Positions 23,675 to 35,036 of a DNA stretch of 64,000 bases are shown here, piece after piece. Position 1 is the first letter of the stretch, and each line of letters begins with the position of its first letter. The notes beneath the pieces are model-generated. The model was not told where the DNA came from. It was given only the letters and a program-made list of their open reading frames with translations, and did no database searches. Source of the stretch: Euclidia mi (Eukaryota > Arthropoda > Insecta > Lepidoptera > Erebidae); NCBI GenBank assembly GCA_944739405.2, contig OX123196.2:53234196-53298195 (forward strand), written 5' to 3'. The position numbers and the translations under genes were made by a program.

Positions 23675-23822
23675 ATTAATCAATCGCGGGGATGTATTTT
23701 AGTATTAACGCATTGCATGTGCAGGATGATTTTAATAGCTGGTTTCTTATTAATCAATCGCGGGGGTGTATTTTAGTATTAACGCATTGCAGGTGCAGGA
23801 TGATTTTAATAGCTGGTTTCTT
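23675..23822 (+). repeat. 74-bp tandem duplication
   Basis: 'attaatcaatcgcggg' starts at 23675 and again at 23749. The two units continue nearly identically through 'gattttaatagctgg', so the duplication is recent. Confidence 0.9.
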
Positions 23823-24224
23823 AAATTTTCTTCAGTAAATGGAATAGTTAAGGGAGTTAAAGGGAAGGGAGTTTAGGCATTGTAGTGGCGTTGATACACC
23901 TGAGCATTCACTTGTAACAGAACAGCGAGCATTCGCCGTTTTTTGTTTTGTCGAACCGAACATTTTGCTGATCATTCTAGCGAACACTCTAATCCGTAGA
24001 ATATAGAAAAATATGGCAATCTCACTAAAACAACAGTTTTACCCAATATATTTACTTCAGTTTCACTTATGAATTATTTCTAGAGGAAGAGTAAGGTACA
24101 TAAACAAATAACGTTTCTAAATAATAAAATGCAGATTTTAATTTAAACAGGTTTAATAAATCACACAAGTGTCTATCCCTACGTTAAAATTAATTCATCG
24201 ATATCGAGGTTTTATCAACATCCC
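23823..24224. other. No gene recognised
   Basis: AT-rich sequence leading into the GC-rich block at 24225. Confidence 0.5.
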
Positions 24225-24600
24225 CCCCGTGGGATCTCCACCTTGTCGTGGTGGGGGACTCAGTAACCGTGGGTTTGAGGTACACCCACGCTGAAGCTAA
24301 GCGGGATCCCGGTCCAGTCGCGGGAGGACAGGCGTGTCGGTGTTGCGTTGCCGCGCGCCCTATCTCCCGCGACCAAATGGGGGCGCACCATTGTTGCGTC
24401 GCGGTGGGGCCGCAGAGGAAGAGGAGATGCGGTGTTGCGTTGCCGTCCTCCCTATCCTCTGCGGCCGCTGGGTGTTTTGGCGGGGTGTTTTGGTGGAGCC
24501 CAACACCTTCATCCGCCGCCAACGGGGTTTTGTTCGGGGCCCGCCTGACCATCTAGCGGGCCAATACCCGTCGGGGGGTTGCGACGAATGCTTCGGCGAT
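24225..24600. repeat. GC-rich block, probable LINE 5' UTR fragment
   Basis: A sharp GC-rich island opens with 'gtgggatctccaccttgtc'. Inside it 'cggtgttgcgttgccg' repeats (near 24337 and 24430). Overlapping ORFs run on both strands, as expected by chance in GC-rich DNA. From memory, such openings occur at the 5' ends of some lepidopteran LINEs. No RT or gag domain is seen. Confidence 0.4.
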
Positions 24601-24612
24601 ACCCGACCCTTT

Positions 24613-24725
24613 ATTATTTATAGACTCACGCCTGTATTCCCGAAGGGGTAGGCAGAGGTGTAATTTTACACCCACATTTCGCCATGAATTTTTAGGTCCC
24701 GCGTAATAGGGGGCGAGCCGTGGGG
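24613..24725 (-). repeat. SINE family A tail fragment
   Basis: Reverse strand has 'cctctgcctaccccttcggg' followed by 'aatacaggcgtgag', the family A tail. The tRNA-like head is missing. Confidence 0.7.
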
Positions 24726-26687
24726 CCTACTAAGGATTTATTGTAAACATTATCGATATTTATTCTGAGTAAGCCCATCACTAGTCAAGTTAACATTAGT
24801 GACACACTGCGAAGATTCTTCCCTAGATTAAAATCATAAGTCAAAGTGAAGTAAATATATTGGGTTTAACAACTATTGTAGCGGGCATTCTATGTATTTT
24901 TTATATTCTAAGGCCACCCATTTGTTTTGTAACATTCGCGAGAATGCTTATTACAGGTGAATACTCAAGTGTGTCAGCGCCATAACACAAATGCAATTCT
25001 TAACATGTAAATTCTTTTGTTCAGTAAAATGTATTTTACAATAATATAGAAAGGTGATTTGTATACTACTTACAAAGACTAGAGGGATAATTCATAAATA
25101 AGTTATTTACAGAACGTGATAACGGTGTTATCTTTTGAACTATAATACGATTACAACTTATCTAACTGCATGTATAGAAACTGAATTTCTAATATCACAA
25201 TTCTACAATTTAGGTAGGTACATATAAGGGACGGTATACGTCGGGTCTCCGTCAGGATAAACGTGCAACTGCCAGGATAAATTTCATATTTAATTACTCG
25301 CTACAAGTTTTCGTTTAAGCTAAACTTAGGCCGAGCTTATAACGCTACAACGTCTTTATTATTTTTTTACATTTAGTTATATATCTATTTTCATTACTTA
25401 GAAAGAAATTATTACATAAAATGAGTCTAATTCATATTTTTAGCAAACTATCTAGACTTTTTATAGATTTTATTATTAAGCAAACAGTATTTGATTTTCT
25501 TAATAAAATAATAATGTTCAGTTCAAAACATTGTTTACTTACTTAATAGACCTAGATATTTCCTTGTACCCGTTAGCTGGTTGAACAGCGACCGACTCCG
25601 TTGGCGTCAAAGCGCTAATCGCGATTCGCGTGAGCGTGCTTTTACGGGATGTTAAAGGGATGTTTAGTGTGTACTCCTTGATTGACTTAAAAGAGGATTC
25701 GCCCACTTCTCCGTTGTCAAGCCCGGGTTTCACTAACGAGAACTAAAAGAAGCGTCCTAAGATTAATGTTAGGAAGTTATTTAGCCTACATTGGCCGGAG
25801 TTTGTGACATGCTTTCCGATGCCTGTTATAGTCGAGATAGTGATGAGTTCTTCCCCTTTTTACTGAGCAAAGGGAAGAACAGCAGAATTTCTTAGAGACA
25901 TATCATGCCTTACCTAATATTTTAGTTTACCACAAGGTAAATGTACCTGTATAATGATTGGCTACCAGCAAAATACATAGAAGAGACAAAGTCTTCGTTC
26001 CTTTAGCCTATCACACACGGGTAAAATAAAACATCAATATAACTTCCAAAAATATTATATACCCAACATAAAAAGAACAATTCGAAGAACAATAATTTAT
26101 CTTTAACCGATTTATCAAAGTCTGAACAAAATCTAACCGTTGCGTAGCCAAAAGGTGAATTCACAACTCATTTTGTTTACACCTTTACCTCGCTTACCGC
26201 TGAACGAAAAAGATTGAGTTAGTACCGAACTTTATTGAGTAAATGTCTATGCCACTACTATGAGATTCTATCACTGGTCTCGTGTGAATTGCTGTCGAGG
26301 TGATGTATTTGCTAGCCCACATCTTAGTCCCAATTATTATTTTCTTTATAGATTAATTGAGTTCAATAATGTGTATTATGTATCAAGCCTTTCGTGAGAG
26401 TAGACGTGAGGTAACCATGTGCTAATAAGTTCAATTCAAGATCGGATCGTTACAAAGTTCAAAGAACGTTAATCCGTGCACCTAACTCTGATCGAATCGA
26501 TCTTTTGTCACCGCGTCAGTGATATAATATTCCCAATTCTGTTTCTTAGCAGACTGGTACTACAAGTCTACTTCTTAGACTCTATTGGTAATTGATTTCT
26601 AACTCAGGAGCCCAATACTATATTTGATCTGAATATTGAACGTGTGACCATATAAATGTGCTCAAAAATAAATCATATTGACTCATA
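24726..26687. other. No gene recognised
   Basis: AT-rich; only short unsupported ORFs. Confidence 0.5.
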
Positions 26688-26895
26688 GGCTCACGTCTGT
26701 ATATCCCCGAAGGGATAGGCAGATGTGTACATTTTAGACACCCAGTTCTCCATGTTATTCCACGTTATATTGCTGTACCGGGCACATTGCCAGACTAGTG
26801 GTGTAAGAATATCAGTAACACTTTTGCCCAATCCGTGAATCGAGCCCGAGACCTTCCGACCAGCAGATGCATAGATACGTTATCGACTGGACAGC
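26688..26895 (-). repeat. tRNA-derived SINE (family A), diverged
   Basis: Minus strand from 26895: a weak A box, the B-box region 'gggctcgattcacgg', the body with 'ccagactagtgg' in reverse, and the tail 'ctgcctatcccttcgggg'. The order matches 9770-9985. Confidence 0.7.
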
Positions 26896-26987
26896 AATTA
26901 TAAAATCAGACATTAAACAATAATACGTAGTAATAGTGATTTATTAATAAAAAACCTTTGTGGTAATTCTATCACATATTCCTTTAA

Positions 26988-28311
26988 CCCGGCGAGCATG
27001 AGGTGAAAAAAAGTTATATCAACAATGAGGCAGGGTGTGACATACCCAGAACATAAAGTACCATAACACTTATCCTATTATGTTTTATATAATTGTATTA
27101 ATCATATAGTGTAGTCTATAGGATCACTCTTATGAAATTAAACACAAAAGTTTTGAATTATGACATTATTATTTCTTATTCATTGCTTTCTTATACAGTC
27201 CAATTATTGGAAAAATATTTTAGAGACTTAGAAAAATCAACACTTATAAAAAGAAAATAATTTTTAACATTTTAAATCAATATAAACATACAGATTATAA
27301 GATCTTCCATCAGAAAAAACAAAAGTGATATTATTTTTACAAACATAAGTTACTAGTCACTACTCTCAAAATTAGTACAATTTTTACATCCGAACTTAGC
27401 ATACTCCATACATATAGGCTTGGCGAAAATGTTTCAGGAATACTTAGTTTTTCTATCTTTCTTGTTTGGGCATTCAGTCCTGACATTTGACATATCGTAT
27501 CCTGACATTTGATATATCGTCCAGTCATATTTGCAGGTTCAGGTGATGGTTCACCAAGCTGATTCATGATTCACTGGCGTATAAAAACTGGAATATTTTT
27601 CTTGCACTCTGTACCATCTGAATGACTTAAAAACAAATAAGTCGTTGAACTAAAAAACAACGAGACATTGCCTGATTTTAAAAACACACAAAATTGAACA
27701 AAAGCAAAGACAAAATAATATAAAACAATAAAAAATACATTACGTAAAAAAATACGTTAAGCATGTGGCAGGGTATAACATACCCGAGACAAGTTAACAC
27801 ACCAATATTCCAGCCGACGCTCGACGCCAAACTGAGATCATGCCACTATCCCCTCCCGCAGTCCCCTGGCTCCAGCTATTCAGTGCGGTAGTGTTGTCAG
27901 ACGTATATTCAAAAAAATACATGACATTTTTTAATTTATTTTAATGATTTGATATTTAACATTGACATACTGTTTTTTAGTCTTTTGACTCCTTGTTACT
28001 GACATTTCAATTTGACATTTTTAATATTTTATGATCAATTCAACTGTTTTTTTTTAATTCTTATTGTATAATTGTTTTAAAATATATAATTATCTTTTAA
28101 ATACTTGAATTATAATGCATGTAATATAATAATTATGTACTCAAACAAAAATTCATACGCCTCTTAAGGCAGATTTTGGTGATACCAATTAATTATCTGT
28201 GTGAACCTGTAAACCACCCAAAATGTGATGGATTAATAAATGATTTGATTTGATTTACATATCTTTAGAATTGCACCCGGGTGTGACATACCCTGCCTCA
28301 TGCTCGCCGGG
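26988..28311 (-). mobile_element. piggyBac-like element, internally deleted
   Basis: A 1324-bp unit flanked by TTAA on both sides (26984-26987 and 28312-28315), the obligate target of piggyBac transposases. Both ends carry the perfect 16-bp inverted repeat 'cccggcgagcatgagg'. Subterminal 'gggtgtgacataccc' palindromes occur at 27032 and 28280, with a related copy near 27775. The remaining coding sequence is a transposase C-terminus on the minus strand. Most of the transposase is gone, so it could move only if helped in trans. Confidence 0.9.
27350..27485 (-). pseudogene. piggyBac-like transposase, C-terminal cysteine-rich relic
   Basis: In one minus-strand frame: 'CPNKKDRKTKYS', a stop, then 'PICMEYAKFGCKNCTNF' before a terminal stop. 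The spaced Cys pairs near the very end are characteristic of the RING/PHD-like cysteine-rich domain that binds the transposon ends. The catalytic DDD core is absent. A 76-codon ORF in another frame here (27337-27567) is a shadow. Confidence 0.65.
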
Positions 28312-28344
28312 TTAAGAATCTGTATTATATATAAAATTGTTGCG

Positions 28345-28500
28345 TTACTGACTGACTGACAGACAAATTTCAGCCCAAACTATTGGGCACAAGAAGCTGA
28401 AATTAGGAATTCATGATCCTGAGAGACCGTAGGGGTGCACTAACAAAGCATTTTTCAAAATTCCCACGGGATCGTGAAGAGATGGTTAAATTTATACAAA
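28345..28500 (+). repeat. Dispersed repeat fragment ('actgactgac ... cacgggatcg')
   Basis: 'ttactgactgactgacagac', 'agctgaaattaggaattcat' and 'cccacgggatcg' also occur, diverged, at 33510-33665. It is a common moth repeat without coding capacity here. Confidence 0.5.
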
Positions 28501-28826
28501 TGTGCGGTATCCTCTTGTTTGTAAAAAACAATAAGGCATCTTTAACAAAAAAGTATACCTAAAACAAAACCACTTCCTTTCTCAGTTGGCTAAGCAATAT
28601 TCACGATACACATGATACACAAAATCAATAAATTCCAACTACTACATAAAACAAAATTCCCACGAGATCGTGAAGGGATGGTTAAATTTATACAAATGTG
28701 CGGTATCCTCTTGTTTGTAAAAAACAATAAGGCATCTTTAACAAAAAAGTATACCTAAAACAAAACCACTTCCTTTCTCAGTTACTGTTGGCTAAGCAAT
28801 ATTCACGATACACATGATACACAAAC
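28461..28826 (+). repeat. Tandem duplication, period about 204 bp
   Basis: A block starting 'gatggttaaatttataca' and ending 'acacatgatacacaaa' occurs twice (about 28475-28624 and 28678-28825), nearly identical apart from a short insertion 'actgtt' in the second copy. Confidence 0.9.
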
Positions 28827-28830
28827 TTGT

Positions 28831-29934
28831 AGATATATTAAATTAACAAAACAACTCTCATAAAAGATGTCACCACAAGTTTGTTCCGTAATATTCATTG
28901 AGTCGTGAAAATCGTTCATGTGAAATAGATCTGTTAGTATGCTCTATTTTTGGCGTGTGACGAATCTTTCGTTCGCGTGGGTCTCTCAACCAACATAATT
29001 ATCATCAGCCTGTCGTTCTTCACTTCTGCGAAGTCTAGTAGGCTATATAGTTTATAATATCTGACTATAGATGGAGTCGGGCAAAAAGATAAACCAACCA
29101 GGTGCATGTCGAGTCACGCACAATGTAGCGTTGCATAGTACCTTTTACCCAGTGACCCTTTATCAGTGAAGGATAGTAGTACTAAGCACAATATTAATGT
29201 TATCGCTCGCATGTCCAAGTTTAGATTAATTTTCTCTTACTCGTTAACTGGTAAAGTCTAATAACTAAGCCATATTCAGCCCTCTATTGCATATAGTTTT
29301 GACAGTTGGACGGACGGATGTGGTGAATCTATAAGGATTTCGTCTAGTTTTACTAGGGAACTCTAAAAAGTTATTAAGATCAAAGGGTGCAACCGTATAA
29401 CACAGTATAATAAAAAATTAAAAAACATCTCACACTCCGTTCTCACTATGCGCTACACCTACTCATAATAGTATACCCGTGGTACGAGCCCGTAATAGAT
29501 TTTCGACGTAAAGAATGATGGCAATATGTTGTTCTTACTGCTTGTTTATCAACAAAGAGGTTAGTGTTATTGGGCAAGTAAGACTTATTCGATAGCAATA
29601 AAACTGTTTGTTTATCCCTGATATTACGTATTTAGAACTGTCAGGATAAGTGAGAAATATTGGAGAGATTTGAAAGAGATGTGCTTGTATTTACTTGTAT
29701 TGTTTAAGTTCTTTTTATTTAACCTACACGAAGAATAGTTTTAGACCCAGATAAGCAGAGTAGAAGAATGGAGATATTACAATTTTCGCTACTCTACTTC
29801 GTTTGATAGAGTTTATTGTTCCAAAAGTATATGATATGTGATATAATAACTGTGTGATGAACCGGCGCATATAGCTAGGCTGAGACTGCAGCCGTGTCGT
29901 CCATGGTCTGCGGTGCATAGTTTTTTTTATTTCT
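28831..29934. other. No gene; one repeat fragment
   Basis: 29283-29350 is a minus-strand fragment of the GGGTTCCGTA repeat. Otherwise AT-rich DNA. Confidence 0.5.
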
Positions 29935-30160
29935 TTTCCTTTAAAAAGACAACTTGCGCTCCAGGAATAAATCCTGTATCGCGGAGGACTTTACAAACAT
30001 GCAACCAACGGACACAATGAACACCCAGACTCGAAACAACACTTTATGAATCACACAAAGTTTTGTCTCGTGGGGGAATCGAACCCACAACATTTGACGC
30101 AGTGCGCAAGGCGACGGCTTAAGCCACTTCGCCAACCATGCAGGGTTTTTACTCATGTCA
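29935..30160 (-). repeat. tRNA-derived SINE (family B), near full length
   Basis: Minus strand: 'catggttggcgaagtggctt' (A box), 'gtgggttcgattccccc' (B box), the body 'aaagtgttgtttcgagtct', then 'gcaagttgtctttttaaa' as tail. A 71-codon ORF over this copy is an artefact of the SINE. Confidence 0.8.
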
Positions 30161-31257
30161 CATGAGTAAAACGCCTGGATTTGTAGAGCTATTTTAGGCA
30201 GCTATATGTGCTAGCTGGCATATGGTGCTTGTCAGCCATTTCAGTTTAGATTATTTATAAAATAATATTTGAAATCATATCCCAGAATACGCGCATTTTA
30301 AATTTCTGTGTTTACTCGGTACTTGCATACCGCAGATGTACGTATAAAATGGCGATTACAGGAACCTTTTAGCAGTGTTTGATAATCCGCCTAACACTGT
30401 TTGCGTTTCACTCAACAACGGAAAAATCCCCTAAGTAGGTAAGAGATGGAATGTGTCTTAGAGATGAAATATGGAGAGATGTTGTTGGTTTAGATATTAG
30501 GATTCCGATGTGGTGTTTATTTTTGTCGTGAATTTCTTTGATATGTTGTATTTACGATGAGTGATGTGTGGTATGAGGTTTGTAAATGCCAAAAAAATAA
30601 TTGAGTATGAACATATTTGTATATATTTCTTAAAGACTAGGCTAATTTATATCTATACATTAAAAAGTACATATTAGAACAAAGGCATTCGTACTTATAT
30701 TTTACCAAGTGAGTTTGCTTGTTTATACTTCAGCAACGGATCGATGTGATTTGTACTTATGGTATCAGTTGATGGGCTGGAGAGTAAAGTTGGCTAATAT
30801 AAATGCTGAGGGCGAGTAAAGCCGTGGGCATATGAGATGAAAGTCATTGTTAGGTTCGATGCTTGAACCAGGTAAATTAAAGGTGGTGAACCGGCTACTA
30901 GCCGCTTGAAAATATTTTCAACGGTGAACACCTTGCTGCTTAGACATAGAACTCTAACGGCGCTAAGTTAAAGGCAGTTGAACAGCTGCTATTGCGGTAG
31001 GTACATGGACGGATATATGTTCAATACAAATGTACTAGTAATAATATATACCTACTCTGAAAGTAAAGCTAGCACAAAATTTTTGAACAGCATGTTTTCA
31101 ATCAAATCGACATATTTTCAGGCTCATATATTATATGCCAAGTCTATTTACCATAAGCAGGCTATTTCACAAGGATCCCTGAGTTTAGAAGCGTGAATAG
31201 TGCTTCACTTAGTAGAACCAATGTACCCAGCATTAGTACTTATTACTAACAAGCAAA
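30161..31257. other. No gene recognised
   Basis: AT-rich. The ORF at 30978-31196 has no family resemblance. Confidence 0.5.
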
Positions 31258-31383
31258 TAAGTAATTACGTCATAGAAATTAATTTAGCGGGTCTTAATCG
31301 CGTTAACTTAAATTATTTAAGGTATAAATACCTATTTGTTACCGACGTTTCGCTCGTCTTGCACCGAGCGTGGTCGCGGAGAG

Positions 31384-31763
31384 TAAAGGAACATATCGCA
31401 GCTGTAAAAAACCGACATATTAACAAGTCGGCGATAGCTGAGCATTTGTTGGAGTCTGGACCAAACCACTGGATAGAACTGCATCAACCACAAGTCTTAT
31501 CCACCGATCGTCACTATTACTCCAGGATAGTACGTGAAGCGGTAGAAATCAAGAAATATAACAATTTCAACCGGGAGGATGGATATAGATTATCGGCCAC
31601 TTGGAATCCAGTCATCAGCAAGTGTAAACACCGCCGCAGTGATAAATCTCAACAGTGTGTAGACGTCATTAGTGTAGTGTGTCGGAGTACCGACATTGCG
31701 AACTTAAATAAAGACCAAGTGAGGGTAGGTGCTGAAACCCGCACTTCCACAAGACGTCGCTGA
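31384..31763 (+). pseudogene. Penelope-like GIY-YIG endonuclease, C-terminal part
   Basis: After the inverted arm the frame reads 'RVKEHIAAVKNRH', 'SAIAEHLLESGPNHW', 'YYSRIVREAVEIKKY', 'NFNREDGYRLSATWNPVI', then a basic tail to the stop. These blocks align with those on the minus strand at 6655-6960. The catalytic GIY...YIG half is missing, replaced exactly by the inverted repeat arm. A longer frame that starts at 31200 only runs through flank and arm by chance. Confidence 0.8.
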
Positions 31764-31775
31764 GCTCTCATCAGT

Positions 31776-31888
31776 CTCTCCGCGACCACGCTCGGTGCAA
31801 GACGAGCGAAACGTCGGTAACAAATAGGTATTTATACCTTAAATAATTTAAGTTAACGCGATTAAGACCCGCTAAATTAATTTCTATG
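31776..31888. repeat. Inverted PLTR arm with hammerhead-like hairpin
   Basis: Contains 'cgctcg', an eight-base loop, 'cgagcg', then 'aaacgtcggtaac'. A stem followed by GAAAC and GTC resembles the second half of the hammerhead ribozymes reported in Penelope-like terminal repeats. The expected CTGATGA is not in place before the stem, so this may be a degraded motif. Confidence 0.5.
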
Positions 31889-31933
31889 ATGTATACAAAT
31901 CGCGAAAGTTTAAAATCGATTAAGTAATTACGT

Positions 31934-32361
31934 AGCATAATAGCTCATAACTTACTGCATGAAGTGATTGTTCTAACAGGTGACGGTATAATAGTTTACT
32001 CTTACACTTGATACAGTTGTGGGAATTAGGTTGCGACTAACCAAGCGATCATAAAAATTAAATTCATTATTCATTCAACTTATAATCACCAAAGTTAGAA
32101 ACAAAGTTGCGACGAAAGAACACACGAACTTGCATCTCATATGTTGCTTCCTTAAAGAACATGCTCAGATTTCCCGCCCCGTCATCACCTTGCCATATTT
32201 CCGACACAGATAAGTCACGGTAAACATGAGCACATGTTATTATTTTACTCAGATGAAATTCTTACTTATTTAAACACAATTGCACTCCATATAACGACCG
32301 TCACTTTGTACACATGAGAGCTCTATTCTCGTAAAACACTCTACATACAACAATTTTGACT
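31934..32361. other. No gene recognised
   Basis: AT-rich flank between the Penelope-like insertion and the SINE. Confidence 0.5.
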
Positions 32362-32575
32362 GCACGATTGGCGTAGTGGTTTAAGCGGCCGCCTCACCGC
32401 TTGACACTGCGCCGAGTGTTGTGGGTTCGATCCCCACACGAGGCAACACTTTGTGTAATTCACAAATTGTTGTTTCGAGTCTGGGTGTTTATTGTGTCCG
32501 TTAGTTGCATGTTTCTAAAGTCCCCCGCGACACAGGATTTAGTCCGAATGCGGGAGTTGTCTTTTCTAAAAAAAA
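32362..32575 (+). repeat. tRNA-derived SINE (family B), full-length reference copy
   Basis: 'gattggcgtagtggttta' (A box), 'tgggttcgatccccac' (B box), the body 'aaattgttgtttcgagtct', 'gacacaggatttagtcc', and an A-rich end. It is the clearest family B copy here. Other copies: 1385, 4090, 5755, 18937 and 29935. Confidence 0.85.
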
Positions 32576-33189
32576 AAACAAAAACAATGAGTTTTAACAC
32601 CTACGGGATTAAGTTGAAAGTCTTCTCTCGGCAACTACAACATGGCTACCGTAAGTCAAGAAAATGAATGCTCCCATGACGAGATTGCGGTAATATTTAA
32701 AAAAAATTACGCTCACGTAACAAGATGAGCCGCGCTTTTTAAACCGGCTGTGATAAAAAAAAAATTGTAAATTTTCGCGGCTAGTTGTAAGTTTTGAGGC
32801 TACAATGATAAATTCGTCAGATTGTCTGTTGTTTGTGGACCTCCAAAATATTATATGATAAACAGAAGGCTATTTACGAAAAAAAATTTCATTCGAACGC
32901 GTTTTTGGTCTTAACGTGAGCAAACGCGGCACCCATCGCGCTGGGAGCTTGCTCTTGATTTAATATGTAAAGCGCTTAAATCTTGATTTAATATGTAACT
33001 AATACATTTGTTGGTCATTTTCATAGCCTCTGCTATCTCTTTTACTCAATTCAGCAGTCGTCTAACACCATTTGGTGAAATTTAGCGAGATTATCATCAG
33101 TGGTTGCAGTATTTGGACATCCCGGACCTTCACCTGGGCCTAGCTCTTACGACCAGGTTTAAATTAAGCTGCCCAAAATTTCATTGTGG
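32576..33189. other. No gene recognised
   Basis: AT-rich, with a short direct repeat 'cttgatttaatatgtaa' at about 32951 and 32982. Confidence 0.5.
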
Positions 33190-33400
33190 TAAATGATGGA
33201 GCAGGGAGGCAACGATATCCTAGTGGAGGTACCAATACCAATGGCAGTCCATGCAGAGGGTATCGGGTTCGAATCCACGGCACGCACCAATGACTTTTCA
33301 AAGTTAAGTGCGTATTCGATTGTTAATTATCGCTTGCCCCGTGCCTCGCGAGTCATCTCGATGACTCAGCAACTGCTTAGTAGTTAAAGAATAAATTGCC
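33190..33400 (+). repeat. tRNA-derived SINE (family C) head and body
   Basis: 'cgatatcctagtggaggt' (A-box region), 'cgggttcgaatccacgg' (B box), then 'aaagttaagtgcgtat'. The same order occurs in reverse at 55600-55990. The 64-codon ORF over it is a shadow. Confidence 0.75.
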
Positions 33401-33509
33401 CTATAAAAATATTCTAAACTTTTGGTAGAGTTAGTTTGTTTAGCGATCGAGCTTTTTTATTAGCTAGTGATAATTTAATTATCTTTTTGAATATATAAAA
33501 TTCTTGTGG

Positions 33510-33665
33510 TACTGACTGACTAACAGACAAGCAAGCCAAAACTATTGGCCACAATAAGCTGAAATTTGGCGTTTATGTTTGGGTCTTGGGGCTGTAAGAG
33601 TGCATAGAAAAGGGATTGGCCGAAATACCTACGGGATCGGGATGCAACGGTTAAATGAAGCAACG
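33510..33665 (+). repeat. Second copy of the dispersed repeat seen at 28345
   Basis: 'actgactgactaacagac', 'aagctgaaatttggc' and 'ctacgggatcgg' in the same order as at 28345-28500. Confidence 0.5.
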
Positions 33666-33869
33666 TGCTATAGCTGCGGGCTTGCTCTAGTATTTAATAT
33701 AATAATATTTTATTTGATTTATTTTGCTGAAGTTTTTTACTTATCGATTGAGTAAAGTTTGACTGTGATCTCGCCAGATGTTGAATTGTTAACCGATGGT
33801 TCACCCAAAGGTGGAGTACGCTTGCCACATCAAATTTTGCGCTTACTAGAGTAAATTATATGTAATTAG

Positions 33870-33956
33870 GGCGAATTTATGCCTGTTTCAACGATAATGT
33901 AAAACTGAGACTCTTGCTCAGTTTTACATTATTGTTGAAACAGGCATAAATTCGCC
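33870..33956. repeat. Long near-perfect hairpin, 40-bp arms
   Basis: Left arm 33870-33909, 7-base loop, right arm 33917-33956. The arms contain 'gaatttatgcctgtttcaac' and its reverse complement, with a single mismatch. It could be a tiny fold-back element or a hairpin RNA precursor; the sequence alone does not decide. Confidence 0.85.
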
Positions 33957-34653
33957 TAGATAAATACCATTGGCTGGATAAATACTATCGAGAATTTAGG
34001 TGAATTTCTTAAGACCCTATAAATAGCCTAGCTACGGCCACACGTTATAATGCCTCTCAACTACGCAGTAAGCCAGGGCTGTCAGTCAGGTACACATATC
34101 GTGGGTATAATGGAAGAACTGAATAACTAAAAATTTCAAGTTTCGAGATAATCGCTATTTACTGCTTTATGACACCTTTTTTTACATCACTAAGAAATGG
34201 AGAACAATTTTACCGTCGGCGATTTTGTATGCTTTAAGCATGTTTGCTGTCGATTCTATGCTTTATAAAACTAGCTTTTATCATGAACCAAAAAAAAAAT
34301 ATAAAAATAAAAAACCAAGTTATCCAATTATGCCACACCAAGATATTGCAAACATACCGTAGTTAGCTAATTCTATAATTATGGTAGTTATTCAATTTTC
34401 CCACACATTAGATGAATGTGAATACACGAATTTGGGCCAAATAAGTACACATATTGAGTTTTGAAGCTATAAAAATATTTATTCACGAACGTTAGGCATT
34501 CTTAATGAAAGTTTATTTGTGAAATTTTATCACTGATTACTGATCTCACATGAAATAAAAAACCTTGTAACGTTTATTCGTGTGTGTAGAGAGATAAATT
34601 AGATACGCATACTGTTCGTTACAAAATATAGTTTAATTGGAAGCGTTACACAA
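33957..34653. other. No gene recognised
   Basis: AT-rich DNA flanking the env-bearing LTR element. Confidence 0.5.
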
Positions 34654-34847
34654 TGTAGGGTATTGTACCTAACATCTATTGAATTGATATGATGATATTA
34701 AATGATACGAGGAGATAGACTAATGAATAAGTTTATTATTGCTACATTTCTAATGCTAAGTACAATTGATAGAAAATGATAAATTATATAATGATTATGA
34801 GTACACGCGACGCGGTTGATGACCGGTAGTGAACTGATTTTACATAA
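34654..34847 (-). repeat. 3' LTR of the env element (repeat-supported part)
   Basis: Matches 37113-37300. On the minus strand it ends in TACA. The true start may be at 34929, where a TG follows 'ggcccgggaaca', comparable in position to the G-rich tract before the BEL/Pao 3' LTR. No clear polypurine tract exists at the other candidate start. Confidence 0.75.
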
Positions 34848-35036
34848 ATGAATTGCAATATGAATGCGTAATGGCGAAAATACTGACATGATAATAATGT
34901 AATTTCGCAATGTACGGCTGCACCGTACATGTTCCCGGGCCAGATGGGAGATGAGTGAGGATGATAGTAATGTTTACATAATGAAACAAAGAATGATGAC
35001 GATTTAGAAAAAAATTATGCTAATACTAAAATGAAC

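Larger units (their letters stand above)
31271..31920 (+). mobile_element. Penelope-like element copy with inverted terminal PLTR
   Basis: A 650-bp insertion between copies of a 13-bp direct repeat 'taagtaattacgt' (31258-31270, 31921-31933). It has a 113-bp arm (31271-31383), a coding remnant (31384-31763), and the same 113 bp inverted at 31776-31888, with no mismatch that I can see. An inverted terminal-repeat piece at a truncated 5' end is a known peculiarity of Penelope-like copies. The identical arms suggest a recent event. Confidence 0.85.

Noticed and set aside
24190..24651. Overlapping ORFs of about 100 codons on both strands.
   Set aside because: The GC-rich repeat block gives stop-poor frames in several phases. 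No domain is visible.
27000..28311. A CRISPR-like or satellite reading of the repeated 'gggtgtgacataccc' motifs.
   Set aside because: Too few copies and irregular spacing. They are subterminal palindromes of a piggyBac-like element.
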